From Paenibacillus sp. W2I17 (GTDB lineage: Bacteria > Bacillota > Bacilli > Paenibacillales > Paenibacillaceae): DNA of 64,000 nt. Positions 9,098-17,637 of the stretch are shown in pieces (position 1 is the first letter of the stretch; every line of letters begins with the position of its first letter). Made by a program: the position numbers and the translations under genes. The stretch spans positions 1,612,001-1,676,000 of the forward strand of contig NZ_JAUSXM010000001.1 in the NCBI RefSeq assembly GCF_030815985.1, written 5' to 3'. The notes beneath the pieces were generated by a model. The model worked only from the letters and a program-made list of their open reading frames with translations. It was not told the origin of the DNA and made no database searches.

Positions 9098-9808
9098 TTA
9101 CCAAGGGTACACGCCATTCTCATCTAGGAATTCTCCGTTATGGCGTTTGCCATCCGTCGCATAGCGCACGATAATCGCAGCGCCGGCTTCTTTTGATTTA
9201 CCGCCTTCGGCGTTGCCGTTAAGATCTGTTGATGTGAATCCGGGCGTTACTGCAAAGACTTGAGCCCTGCTGTTTTTGACTTCATAAGCCATCGAAAGTG
9301 TCATGGCGCTGTTGGCCGTTTTGGATGAATTATAGTCGAAGGCATTTAAAGTAGATTCCTCATTTTGCATATGGTCCAGAGAAGCCATGTCGGTTGATAC
9401 ATTAATGATTGTGCCTTCATTATCTTTGATTAACGGGAACAATCGCTGATTCAAACGGAAGGTGCCGAAAAAGTTCACTTCAAAGGCGTTCCGCAGATCT
9501 TCCTCTTTAGTATCCGTAAATGAATGAGAGAAAGCCCCCGGCATACCCGCGTTATTGATCAGAAGGTTTATAGCGGGATAACTCTTGTGAATCGTATCGG
9601 CTGCCTGCTCAATGCTCTTCAGGTCGCACATGTCGATCTGTACAAAATCTACATCTAACCCCCTGGAAGTTAACTCAGAAACAGCTGCTTCCCCCCGTTC
9701 GATACTACGTGCGCCAAGGATAACTTTCCAACCTGCTTCACCCAACTGCTTTACGATTTCATATCCAATTCCTTTATTTGCTCCGGTTACAAAAACAGTC
9801 TTTTTCAT
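9098..9808 (-). CDS. Short-chain dehydrogenase/reductase
   Basis: A 236-residue classical SDR. It has the NAD(P)-binding TGANKGIGYE motif at residues 7-16, the NNAG motif (LLINNAGMPG), an active-site serine in NVSTDMAS, and the YNSSKTA motif with catalytic Tyr and Lys. The substrate is unknown. The start at 9808 follows GAAGGA and gives the usual SDR N-terminus (MKKTVFVTG); the longer open frame upstream would include the promoter. It is transcribed divergently from a MerR regulator gene whose expected operator lies in this gene's promoter. Confidence 0.88.
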   Translation of the reverse strand: MKKTVFVTGANKGIGYEIVKQLGEAGWKVILGARSIERGEAAVSELTSRGLDVDFVQIDMCDLKSIEQAADTIHKSYPAINLLINNAGMPGAFSHSFTDTKEEDLRNAFEVNFFGTFRLNQRLFPLIKDNEGTIINVSTDMASLDHMQNEESTLNAFDYNSSKTANSAMTLSMAYEVKNSRAQVFAVTPGFTSTDLNGNAEGGKSKEAGAAIIVRYATDGKRHNGEFLDENGVYPW

Positions 9809-9852
9809 GCGAATCCTTCTTTCCATAATTTGATTTATATTTAACAATGTAT

Positions 9853-9883
9853 AAGTTACTATGCTACACTTAGTGTAGGTCAA
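9853..9883 (-). promoter_or_regulatory. MerR-type promoter with 19-base spacer
   Basis: On the minus strand a -35 TTGACC (9878-9883) and a -10 TAACTT (9853-9858) are separated by 19 bases. The spacer contains the dyad CTACACT-T-AGTGTAG (9864-9878). An over-long spacer filled by a dyad is the hallmark of promoters activated by MerR-family proteins. It reads into the SDR gene, and the MerR gene starts on the other side. Confidence 0.75.
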
Positions 9884-9910
9884 ATCATTTTTATAAAAAG
9901 AGGGATTAAC

Positions 9911-10270
9911 ATGTTAACGATTGGAGAAGTAGCGAAAAAAGTTGAGATCTCCATTGGAGCGATCCGCTTTTATGAAAGAAAGGGACTGCTGAAACCTGCT
10001 GCACGAAATGAGCAGAATAACCGTCTTTATTTGGAGGATGATCTGAACTGGCTGGTTTTTATCAAATGCCTTCGCGAAACCGGGATGAGTGTGGAAGACA
10101 TCAAAAAGTATTATGATCAGGTCAATGAAGGAACCTCCACGCTGAAGGAAAGAACCAAGTTGATTGAGGATCAAAAGCAAAAGTTGCTTAATGATATCGA
10201 GGAGAAAAAAGCGCAGCTTGTTCATTTGGATAACAAATTGGAGCGCTATTATCGTGGAGAAAATTATTAA
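9911..10270 (+). CDS. MerR-family transcriptional regulator
   Basis: A 119-residue regulator. The N-terminal winged helix-turn-helix reads MLTIGEVAKKVEISIGAIRFYERKG, shortened here: LTIGEVAKK, then AIRFYERKGLL. A coiled-coil dimerisation helix spans about residues 75-115. There is no large effector domain and no cysteine cluster for metals, so it resembles the YwnA/AdhR-like small MerR proteins rather than metal sensors. It is divergent from the SDR gene and its dyad lies in that promoter, so control of the SDR gene and probable autoregulation are inferred. Confidence 0.92.
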   Translation: MLTIGEVAKKVEISIGAIRFYERKGLLKPAARNEQNNRLYLEDDLNWLVFIKCLRETGMSVEDIKKYYDQVNEGTSTLKERTKLIEDQKQKLLNDIEEKKAQLVHLDNKLERYYRGENY

Positions 10271-10385
10271 CAGAAACCTGTTTTGTAAACTAAATGACAG
10301 AAAAAATCAGGCAGCCAGGATTAACTGTCTAACCTGATCCGAAAGTTGAAACTTATAGCGATTTTCAATGAGATTAAAAGTTAAA

Positions 10386-10967
10386 TCAAAAATGACCTTC
10401 GCCCTTACACAGTTGATAATGGTTATACTTTTCATCCTCGATCTCGATCAAATTTACCCGTTCAAAATTACATTTCTGTATCACCTTATTGGATGCTTGA
10501 TTGGTAGTCAAAGCGATGGCATTTAACACTTCCACGTTTGTATGTTCAAACAAATAATCTGTCATTCCTTTGAGCGCCTGCGTTGTGTAACCACGATTTC
10601 TGAAGTGTTTCGAAATACCGTACATAATCTCCCGATTGGGTGCTGGCAGTTCATCCTTGATCCCTGAGCAACACCATCCTATGAACTCGTCATTTTCTTT
10701 GAGTACGATAGCCATACGTAAGTATAACTCTCCGATATACCCTCCCGCCATCACAACTTGTTTAAAACGTTGATTCTCAGGGATTTCATATTCGGTGAGC
10801 CACAGGCTCCTGTCTTCAATCGTAGCGTTCCATCCCGGTAGGAATTCATACACCTCAGGTTGCCACGTAATTTCTTGCAGTTTCTCTAAATCTTCAATTC
10901 GATACTCGCGCAAATAAATATCCTTGCAATCGATGATTAATTCATCGGTTAGTACGGGTTGGTTCAT
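10386..10967 (-). CDS. GNAT-family N-acetyltransferase (RimJ/RimL-like)
   Basis: A 193-residue GNAT protein of the RimJ/RimL acetyltransferase_3 type. The start (LYLREYRIEDLEKL-like segment) and the FIGWCCSG...YGISKHFRNRGYTTQAL block, which carries the acetyl-CoA-binding R-G-x-T/G loop, are diagnostic. The late ALTTNQASNKVIQKCNF motif is the family's C-terminal signature. Target unknown. The ATG follows AGGAGGAATT. It lies next to a second GNAT gene on the same strand 44 bases away, so the two may be co-transcribed. Confidence 0.85.
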   Translation of the reverse strand: MNQPVLTDELIIDCKDIYLREYRIEDLEKLQEITWQPEVYEFLPGWNATIEDRSLWLTEYEIPENQRFKQVVMAGGYIGELYLRMAIVLKENDEFIGWCCSGIKDELPAPNREIMYGISKHFRNRGYTTQALKGMTDYLFEHTNVEVLNAIALTTNQASNKVIQKCNFERVNLIEIEDEKYNHYQLCKGEGHF

Positions 10968-11011
10968 AATTCCTCCTACTACACACTTAATTACAGCTTA
11001 TTAGCTTTACT

Positions 11012-11587
11012 TCAAACAAGCCCCTCTTTAACCATAAACTCGTCTTTGGTTAATCCAAAGAGGATCAGATCCTGGTATTTTCCATCCGTATAGATCACCT
11101 GGCGACGTACACCTTCCTGAATACATCCAAGTTTTCTCATCATTGCTGCGGAAGGTTCATTACCTTGGAGTACATAATCATTAAATTTATTGAGCCTGCG
11201 CTCGAAGAAGGCATAGTTCAGCAAGATTCGAACGGCTCTGGTTCCGTATCCTTTTCCTCGATGATCCCTGTCAATTTGAATGCCAATGCTAAAGGTACCG
11301 TTTCTCTCATCAATGCTGTTCAGATTCACACCTCCGACATTTTCACCATCCATATTTACAATTGTAAACATGATCCGTCCTTTGGTTAAAGAAAAATCAG
11401 AGAAGTTTTCCGTGAAACTCTTCGCTTCAACATGGGTTGGCGGCAACTCTACTGCACACTCCAATAACCGACGGGCAGGTGTATCAAAGCGGTTATAATA
11501 ATGATCCTCCCAATCTTCCTCACGCAAAGCACGCAATCTGACCTTATCATCCTGCCAGAAATATTGACTATAATCGATCTCTCTCAT
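11012..11587 (-). CDS. GNAT-family N-acetyltransferase
   Basis: A 191-residue GNAT protein. The acetyl-CoA loop reads DHRGKGYGTRAVRILLNYAF, and the C-terminal NEPSAAMMRKLGCIQEGV segment matches the RimJ/RimL-like subgroup. The start ATG follows GGGGGGAC. It differs in sequence from the adjacent acetyltransferase, so the pair is not a recent duplication. Substrate unknown; both could be small-molecule or protein N-terminal acetyltransferases. Confidence 0.85.
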   Translation of the reverse strand: MREIDYSQYFWQDDKVRLRALREEDWEDHYYNRFDTPARRLLECAVELPPTHVEAKSFTENFSDFSLTKGRIMFTIVNMDGENVGGVNLNSIDERNGTFSIGIQIDRDHRGKGYGTRAVRILLNYAFFERRLNKFNDYVLQGNEPSAAMMRKLGCIQEGVRRQVIYTDGKYQDLILFGLTKDEFMVKEGLV

Positions 11588-11689
11588 CCCAAGTCCCCCC
11601 GCATATTTAACCAGATTTTTACTTCGAGCTACAAATATAATAACCCATAATGTGGAATTGGAGGAGATATGTTTTCATTAAACACAACG

Positions 11690-11726
11690 AAAATAACCCC
11701 CGAACAGGATAAAACCTGTCGGAGGC
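11690..11726 (-). terminator. Intrinsic terminator
   Basis: On the minus strand CCTCCGACAGG pairs with CCTGTTCGGGGG, followed by TTATTTT. It lies just after the stop codon of the small hypothetical gene and supports that gene's reality. Confidence 0.65.
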
Positions 11727-11753
11727 TACGCTCTATTTTATATCAATATGTCA

Positions 11754-12053
11754 TTACGATTCTTCCGTATATTGAGGTTTGGACACGTTATCCGGAACCG
11801 TTTCGTCAAAAACATCCTGACCTGGATAATCCCGTACTTCTCCCTCGTGAAGCTCATGATTTTCATAATCAAAACGATGTGCAGACCTCTGATCCACCCG
11901 CCACGGAGAACTTTTCCCGAGAGACTCGGATAACAGAGATGAACCGTAAGGACCCTCCGGGAATTCTTCGAGTGTGATATCGTTTCGCTGCGACTCCACC
12001 GTAGACACATCGGTATATTCTTGCCGTTCTTCACGCAAAAACTTATCTTTCAT
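11754..12053 (-). CDS. Small acidic hypothetical protein
   Basis: A 99-residue, strongly hydrophilic protein rich in Glu, Asp, Arg and Ser, with no membrane helix or signal peptide. I do not recognise a family. It looks intrinsically disordered. Reality is supported by an ideal AGGAGG site six bases before the ATG and by a terminator right after the stop. Overlapping frames on the other strand have weaker signals. It is flanked by the acetyltransferases and the ECF transporter operon. Confidence 0.65.
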   Translation of the reverse strand: MKDKFLREERQEYTDVSTVESQRNDITLEEFPEGPYGSSLLSESLGKSSPWRVDQRSAHRFDYENHELHEGEVRDYPGQDVFDETVPDNVSKPQYTEES

Positions 12054-12206
12054 CGTTTATCCCTCCTGATCCACTTCAGATGATCAACGTCCACTTATTG
12101 TGAGCGAGGACAAACGCATTTATGCATGATCTTTGGAAAACACTGCGTTTATGGTTCTAATCCATCGTCTTATTCATCACCGGATTAATCACGTTAATCA
12201 TCGCCA

Positions 12207-13976
12207 TCACAGTTGGCGAATCCATATTAAAAGTACAAAAACAATGAGGCCAGCCATGCTAATCCAGGTATCACGTTTGGACCATACCAATAACGATGAA
12301 CGTCCTCCGAGCATAGAGTGCTCTCTAACTTTACGCATTTCCATGGCAATGGTCATATCCTCTGCACGTTGGAACAGTGCCATTAACAAAGGAATCACCA
12401 TCGGACCCAGGTCACGAATTCGAACGGTATTTGGTCTTAAAGCTGCCTTTCCACGTGCCCGTACGATCAGTGAGAATCGCTGCCACTCACTCCAGATCAT
12501 CGGGATAAACCGAAAGATTAACGAAACAGCAAGAGCAAACGAAGCTACGGGCAACCTGATCTTTTTACCGATACCGAGTACCCAGTTAAGCCCTTCTACC
12601 ATTCGCCCATAAGGCGTCGTCAGTGAAAACCAAAGGCTTGCCAATGTGACGATAAACAAACGATACACATTCAGCAAAGTGCCCTCCGCCTGCATCAGGG
12701 AAAAGCCAAAGTGCAGACCTCCTCCTTCTGTTGAAAGATTTGTCCCAGATAGCGCCGTTGATATGATGAAAAAGAATAATAATGGCTTCATTAACTTCAT
12801 ACATCCACCCAAAGTCTGACGCGGAAGCACGGCAAGTGCGGCCACTACCGGCACCAGTGTTAAAGTCAATCCCAGCCAGCGCTGTTGAAGCATAGCTGCG
12901 GTGACCAACAAAATATACAAAATCCATTTCAGACGCGGGTCCATGACGCCATATAATCCGCCTGAATGAGTCAATGTGTTCGGAAGAAGCTTTGGATCGT
13001 CTTCCGTTTTAATGGACGACAGCTTCAGTGCTTTTTTTTCATACTTCATTACATCGCTCTTGACTTCCATCGTTACCGTCCCTGATGCTTCTTTCGATCC
13101 GTTCTGAATCCCCACCTCAACTGACGTGGACTGAACAATACTTTCAGCCATCTCCTCTGGCGTCATCGCGGTCAAAGGCAGCTCAAGACCCGCTTCTCTT
13201 AACTGCTGTGCCAGTCTCATCGATGGTGGCAGTCCGATCCCTGTCTGCTCCAGCAGTTCAGGTCTATTGTGAAGTTCTCTCGGCGTAAGATCGGCGATTA
13301 GACAGCCTTCCTGCAACAGCAATACTCGATCCGCACAAGGCAAGAATGTATCCAGATCATGGGTTGCTACCACGCCCCCACCACCTGCCAGACGATGTTG
13401 CTCCAATACATCCAGCAAAAGCAAGACACTATGCGATTCCAATCCGGCGCTTGGTTCATCCAGCAGAAGCCAGTGTGGATTGGTCACACTTCCGAGAGCA
13501 AGACCTAACCTGCGCTTCTCTCCCCCACTTAGAGCAAATGGCGACCTGTCCAGATGAAAACGTCGGTCCAACTCCGAGGACACTGGCGGGTCCCATTGGT
13601 TCAGTGCTTTTGTGATCTGCTCTTGTTGCTGTTTCTCTGAAAGTCGATAGGGACGCAGAGAATATGTGAATTCACGCTGAATACTTCGGGCAAACAGTTG
13701 TTGTTCCGGAAATTGAAACAATAGTCCCATTTGCAATAAAATCGACTGCGGCACTTTTCCTTCTTTCCATAAAGGTGTGCCATCTAATGTGATACTTCCT
13801 GCATCGGGCGGTCTCAGACCAGCCAACGTCTGTAATAAAGTCGTTTTTCCTGAACCCGTGCAGCCCAGCAGCAAGGTGATTTCCCCACTGTTCAACTGTA
13901 CACTCACATCTTCAAGCAGTGCACGTTTGCCCGATTCCGATGCTTCTATGCGTATATTGGTTAGCTTGATCTCCAA
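12207..13976 (-). CDS. Fused ECF transporter ATPase-transmembrane protein (EcfA-EcfT)
   Basis: A 589-residue fusion of two ECF transporter parts normally encoded separately. Residues 1-280 form an ABC ATPase with Walker A (GCTGSGKTT, about 38-46), signature LSGGEKRRL and Walker B LLLDEPSAG. A hydrophilic linker of about 60 residues (280-345) follows. Residues 345-589 are an EcfT/CbiQ-like membrane protein with about five helices and an ARG coupling motif in VRARGKA; the second motif is changed (AMEMRKVRE). It energises uptake by BioY-type substrate binders. It overlaps the end of the upstream EcfA gene by 16 bases. Confidence 0.88.
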   Translation of the reverse strand: MEIKLTNIRIEASESGKRALLEDVSVQLNSGEITLLLGCTGSGKTTLLQTLAGLRPPDAGSITLDGTPLWKEGKVPQSILLQMGLLFQFPEQQLFARSIQREFTYSLRPYRLSEKQQQEQITKALNQWDPPVSSELDRRFHLDRSPFALSGGEKRRLGLALGSVTNPHWLLLDEPSAGLESHSVLLLLDVLEQHRLAGGGGVVATHDLDTFLPCADRVLLLQEGCLIADLTPRELHNRPELLEQTGIGLPPSMRLAQQLREAGLELPLTAMTPEEMAESIVQSTSVEVGIQNGSKEASGTVTMEVKSDVMKYEKKALKLSSIKTEDDPKLLPNTLTHSGGLYGVMDPRLKWILYILLVTAAMLQQRWLGLTLTLVPVVAALAVLPRQTLGGCMKLMKPLLFFFIISTALSGTNLSTEGGGLHFGFSLMQAEGTLLNVYRLFIVTLASLWFSLTTPYGRMVEGLNWVLGIGKKIRLPVASFALAVSLIFRFIPMIWSEWQRFSLIVRARGKAALRPNTVRIRDLGPMVIPLLMALFQRAEDMTIAMEMRKVREHSMLGGRSSLLVWSKRDTWISMAGLIVFVLLIWIRQL

Positions 13977-14815
13977 CGTGCGACCTCCTTGGCCAGTTGC
14001 TCAGGTCGCAGTGGCATGGCTTCTGGCATCATACCTTTTTGCTTGAGCAATAACGCAGTTTTTACAGTAAAAGGAGGGTCCAACCCTAACCGTTCACAGG
14101 GAGATAGCTGTACATTTTCCCGAGTAGCCTTCTCATTCAACTCTGTTTCATAGAAAAAGGACTCCGGCGTCCCGTTGTACACACAACGTCCCCTCTCCAT
14201 AGCAATGATTCGATCACACAGGGTTGCTTCCTCCAGATGGTGTGTAATCCAGATCACCGTTGTCCCCCGCTGGGTAATCTTCTGAACGATGGCCTCGATA
14301 CGGTCTCTTGCTCCTGGATCAAGCATGGCTGTTGGCTCATCCAGAATCAATATATCCGGTTGGGCTGCGAGCGCTACAGCAATATTAAGCAGTTGCTTCT
14401 GTCCCCCGGATAATTGTGAGACCGCCTTCTCCGGGGGATATTGAAGTCCTACGGTATGTAATGCATCCTGCCTGCGCTCCAATTGCTCTTCTACAGATTC
14501 CATTAATGGTGACAGCGCAAAATGAAACTCCTCTTCAATCGTATCGCCAAGTACCTGAGCATCCGGTTGCTGCAGTACACCCCGAACAGTAAGTTCATCC
14601 GAGATATTCCGTACCCCTCCCGATAGCGGAATGAATCCGATCAGTAGTCCAGCAAGTGTGCTTTTCCCACTGCCATTCGCTCCTACAATACTAATCCATT
14701 CTCCTTGGTGCAGCGTAAGTGAAACCCCGTCCAGTGCTTTCCTCACCTGACTACCTTCGGAAGCATAATGCACTCGAACATCTTCTAATGTAATTATAGG
14801 CAGGTTGCCTTGCAT
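13961..14815 (-). CDS. ecfA: ECF transporter ATP-binding protein EcfA
   Basis: A 284-residue cytosolic ABC ATPase of the energy-coupling-factor type. It has Walker A (GANGSGKST), the signature LSGGQKQLLN, Walker B (ILILDEPTAMLDPG) and the H-loop ITHHLEE. The C-terminal extension after residue 220 is typical of EcfA proteins and contacts the partner ATPase. It pairs with the ATPase half of the downstream fusion protein to form the usual heterodimer. The gene is first in a minus-strand operon and shares its upstream region, with a BirA box, with the divergent bioY. Confidence 0.9.
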   Translation of the reverse strand: MQGNLPIITLEDVRVHYASEGSQVRKALDGVSLTLHQGEWISIVGANGSGKSTLAGLLIGFIPLSGGVRNISDELTVRGVLQQPDAQVLGDTIEEEFHFALSPLMESVEEQLERRQDALHTVGLQYPPEKAVSQLSGGQKQLLNIAVALAAQPDILILDEPTAMLDPGARDRIEAIVQKITQRGTTVIWITHHLEEATLCDRIIAMERGRCVYNGTPESFFYETELNEKATRENVQLSPCERLGLDPPFTVKTALLLKQKGMMPEAMPLRPEQLAKEVARWRSS

Positions 14816-14862
14816 CGTAAATTAGTCCTTTCCCTTTCTATTGTTATGTGGTACGATCCTAA

Positions 14863-14895
14863 TCGTTAACCACATTTATTTAATTGGTTAACAAT
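14863..14895. promoter_or_regulatory. BirA operator
   Basis: The half-sites CGTTAACC and GGTTAACAA are separated by 14 bases. This matches the Firmicute biotin repressor BirA box (TTGTTAACC, spacer, GGTTAACAA) almost perfectly. It lies between divergent bioY and ecfA, so one operator could shut both when biotin is plentiful. Confidence 0.88.
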
Positions 14896-14927
14896 CATAT
14901 TACCAAAATGGAGAGGATTGTTCAAAC

Positions 14928-15518
14928 ATGAAATTATCTTTGCGAGGCATTGTATTCAGCGCACTTATGGCCGCAATTTTAGTACTTTTTGGTTACATAA
15001 GCATTCCCATTGGCTTCTCCCCAGTACCGATAACATTACAGACCTTGGCTGTCATGTTAGCTGGAGGATTACTTGGCCCGCTATATGGTTTTCTGAGCGT
15101 TACCATGGTTGTTCTGCTCACCGCTCTTGGTTTCCCCTTGCTGCACGGGACCGGAGGACTTGCGGTACTTCTTGGACCTACCGGAGGATATGTGATGATG
15201 TGGCCGATCTCCGCATTATTAATTGGACTGCTGCTTGCACGAATCAACATCAAAGGTGTTACAGGATTCATGCTCGCTTTTGTTGTATTTGAACTATTTG
15301 GTTCACTGCTCGTGTATGTCTCTGGTGTCCCTTGGCTTGCCTATGCATACAAAATGGACTTACCTGAGGCCATGATTCAAGGGTTTTATCCTTACATAAT
15401 TGGGGATCTGATCAAGGCTGTATTTGCTGCCATCATCATTGCGCCCGTGCGCATGGTTTTCCCACCTCAACGTCTCACAGGTAACATACATTCAACGGTT
15501 ATAAAAGCGGAGTCTTAA
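14928..15518 (+). CDS. bioY: Biotin ECF transporter substrate-binding protein
   Basis: A 196-residue membrane protein with about six helices, the S component of a biotin ECF transporter. Family motifs visible are FGYISIPIGFSPVPITLQTL near the N-terminus, quoted here in part as IPIGFSPVPITLQ, then LLGPLYG, and GGLAVLLGPTGGY. The ATG follows GGAGAGG. The BirA box upstream independently supports biotin as substrate. The divergent EcfA and EcfA-EcfT proteins should be its dedicated energising module. Confidence 0.94.
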   Translation: MKLSLRGIVFSALMAAILVLFGYISIPIGFSPVPITLQTLAVMLAGGLLGPLYGFLSVTMVVLLTALGFPLLHGTGGLAVLLGPTGGYVMMWPISALLIGLLLARINIKGVTGFMLAFVVFELFGSLLVYVSGVPWLAYAYKMDLPEAMIQGFYPYIIGDLIKAVFAAIIIAPVRMVFPPQRLTGNIHSTVIKAES

Positions 15519-15560
15519 TAGAAGCTACATAAGGTAACTGATCTGCCTATCTTTGAAAAC

Positions 15561-15596
15561 GACGAAACCGCCAAAATCACTTTGGCGGTTTTCGTC
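15561..15596 (+). terminator. Intrinsic terminator of bioY
   Basis: The stem GACGAAACCGCCAAA and its complement are followed by a short T-run. It is near-symmetric and may also work on the other strand. Confidence 0.75.
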
Positions 15597-15619
15597 TCTT
15601 CTTCTATAGATTTATTTTC

Positions 15620-15849
15620 TATATAAATTGAAATAAAAATTTATACAAAACGGAGAGGACAGAAAGAACCTGAAAAATCGAAGCGTTCGCCTACAAGCTT
15701 TCTGCAAGAAAGCTACATCGGAAGCATACGCTATCCCCGGATTTACTCCCTTATAAAAGGATTCAAAAAAATCTGGGGATAACAGCGATCGGAAGGTTGT
15801 TCTGTCATCGGAGTGATCCGTGTAAATCTTCTTTAGTTCAACTTATATA
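15620..15849. repeat. MITE-like palindromic repeat, copy B
   Basis: The longest copy, about 230 bases, in the opposite orientation to copy A. The ends are TATATAAATTGAA and TTCAACTTATATA. It shares CGGAGAGGACAGAA, ATCTGGGGATAACAGCG and GTTGTTCTGTCATCG blocks with the other copies. Its right end reaches the stop codon of the frame-corrected ABC-F gene. Confidence 0.8.
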
Positions 15850-17311
15850 TTCACCTGAATTAATTGACGCTCTGTAATCTGAAATTGTTGATCCGCTGTA
15901 TTTTCAATAAACCTTTGATCATGAGATACATACAGAATCGTCCCTTCATAGGCCTTGATAAAACGCTCCAACGCTTCCAATGCATGCATATCAAGAAATT
16001 CGTCGGTTCATCTAACAATAGAATGTTATATTGTCCAAGAAACAAGTGACATAATTGAAGACGAATCGCTTCTCCTCCACTTAATGTCCCAACATTCTTC
16101 AGCAGGTCATTACCTGAGAATTGCATCGCATGCAACGCACTTCTGAGCTCTGATTCCTCATATTCCGAACGATCTTTCAGGAATTGTAATACGGTCTCTT
16201 TTGTCGTGAATCGATAGCTCATTTGCTGAAAATAACCGAGCTTTGCTTTTGGAGACATCGTGATGTGATCTCCAGTATGGAAAACATGGTTAAGCAATGT
16301 GCTTTTCCCGCTGCCATTGGCTCCGGTTATCGCTATTTTTTGTTTTAATGGAATTTGAAAACTTACATCCTCCAACAATATGTTTCCTTCCACCTCAAGC
16401 GTAAGGCGATCTGCCATAATTGGAAATCTATTGTGCAGCTCCAGTGTCTTTGGCTGACGGAAGATCATAGGACGATCCTCCTGCACTGCTTTTACCTCGT
16501 GAAGTTGTTGCATCCGCTGTTCAATCGCTTTGGCTGCGCGGTGGACCGCTTTTTGACTGGTGCCTTTGGATTTTGTTTCAACCATGCGGTTTGCTTTTGC
16601 CTTGGATTCTTTTTTGGACATGCTTCCGGCCTGCGTTATTTTCTCGGCTTTCTTCATCTTTTCCCGAGCGGCCAGCTCCAATCGTCTTTTCTCCTTGGAA
16701 AACTGTTCATGGGCCTGGTTTTGCTGTTCACGCTCCAGCCTCTTCTGTGCCTGATAATCACTATAGTTACCGGAATATACGCGAACCTCGCCTTGATGGA
16801 TTTCCCAGATCGTGGTCACCAGTTCATCCAGAACCGCACGATCATGACTGATCAGCACAAGCGCCCCATAGTAATAACGCAATTCATCCAGCAAAAATGT
16901 AATGCCCTCTTGATCCAGGTGTGTTGTTGGTTCATCCAGTAACAGTACTTCATGATAATGAGTGAACATTTGAGCCAGTTTCAAACGGGTCTGTTCTCCG
17001 CCACTCCATGCTTGGTCGTGTTGAGGTATGGCTAATTTACTGAGTAAAGCCCCGTCAACTTCGAGATTTTCGTTAGGCTGGGGTGGTTCCACTTGTTCCA
17101 AATAACCAAACTCTGCAAAACGTTTTACCTTTCCGGCTGTTGGCTGGATCTGTCCCGCAATGAGTTTCAACAATGTACTTTTACCCTGACCATTCCCACC
17201 TACTACACCAATGCGATCCAGTTGATGCACAGCCAGTCGCTCAATGTTCAGTACTGCTTTATCCATATAGGTCATCTCAACCTGTTCTAATTCAAAACAT
17301 ATCTTTTCCAT
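15843..17311 (-). pseudogene. ABC-F ribosome-protection ATPase (Vga/Vml type), frameshifted
   Basis: Twin ABC domains without membrane helices, as in antibiotic-resistance ABC-F proteins that displace drugs from the ribosome. Domain 1 has GGNGQGKST, WSGGEQTRL and LLLDEPTTHLD. A basic coiled linker follows (about residues 190-290). Domain 2 has GANGSGKST, LSGGEAIRL and LLLDEPTNFL. Right after NFL, near 15991, one base is missing. As given, the frame runs into an unrelated tail and stops at 15860. With one G restored it reads DMHALEALERF and YVSHDQRF, the expected D- and H-loops, and stops at 15843. The start at 17311 follows GGAGGT. A sequencing error is the main alternative to a real mutation. 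Confidence 0.82.
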
Positions 17312-17318
17312 ATTCGCT

Positions 17319-17402
17319 ACCTCCGAAATAAGATTTATTTCGTATCGATAGCGAAGCACACTTCTATCGATACGAGCTTATCGTGCCAGCTCGTATCAAT
17401 AG
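17319..17402 (-). promoter_or_regulatory. Four-arm translational attenuator before the ABC-F gene
   Basis: Four complementary segments lie in order on the minus strand. Arm 1 (17402-17388, CTATTGATACGAGCT) pairs with arm 2 (17378-17364, AGCTCGTATCGATAG). Arm 2 also pairs perfectly with arm 3 (17351-17340). The end of arm 3 (CGAAATAA) pairs with arm 4 (17331-17324, TTATTTCG), whose last G begins the GGAGGT ribosome binding site. This is the logic of the ermC attenuator: 1:2 plus 3:4 keeps translation low; 2:3 frees the site. Confidence 0.72.
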
Positions 17403-17419
17403 AACAGTAACGTCATCAT
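17396..17419 (-). CDS. Second leader peptide (7 residues)
   Basis: ATG ATG ACG TTA CTG TTC TAT TGA encodes MMTLLFY. A perfect GGAGGT lies seven bases before the ATG. The last codons overlap arm 1 of the hairpin set, where a stalled ribosome would release arm 2. It has the short hydrophobic character of known drug-sensing leaders, but I do not recognise this exact peptide. Confidence 0.65.
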   Translation of the reverse strand: MMTLLFY

Positions 17420-17483
17420 AGTGGTTACCTCCAGTAGTCTGTATTGAGCGCCTTTACCTAATTATTTAACTGATTAAGATAAT

Positions 17484-17526
17484 CAGAAGAAAAAACAAAG
17501 AATCACAGGCCACGGCCTGTGATTCA
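17484..17526 (-). terminator. Intrinsic terminator inside the ABC-F leader
   Basis: GAATCACAGGCC pairs perfectly with GGCCTGTGATTC and is followed by TTTGTTTTTTC. It lies between the first leader peptide and the gene, so it acts as a transcriptional attenuator. CCCGTTTAC just before the stem can pair with GTAAACGGG near 17590, giving a possible alternative fold. Confidence 0.85.
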
Positions 17527-17637
17527 ACGTAAACGGGTAAGCGAGTATAACACTTATTTTAAGGTCAGGATGATTGAAAATGACAGACTGATCCCGTTTA
17601 CTCTGAACCAATAGTCAGAGCCTTTGAACGTATTCAA

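Noticed and set aside
11669..11977. Plus-strand ORF of 102 residues with a good GGAGGAG site
   Set aside because: It is antisense to the small hypothetical gene, begins inside that gene's terminator, and its composition looks like a shadow of the other strand.
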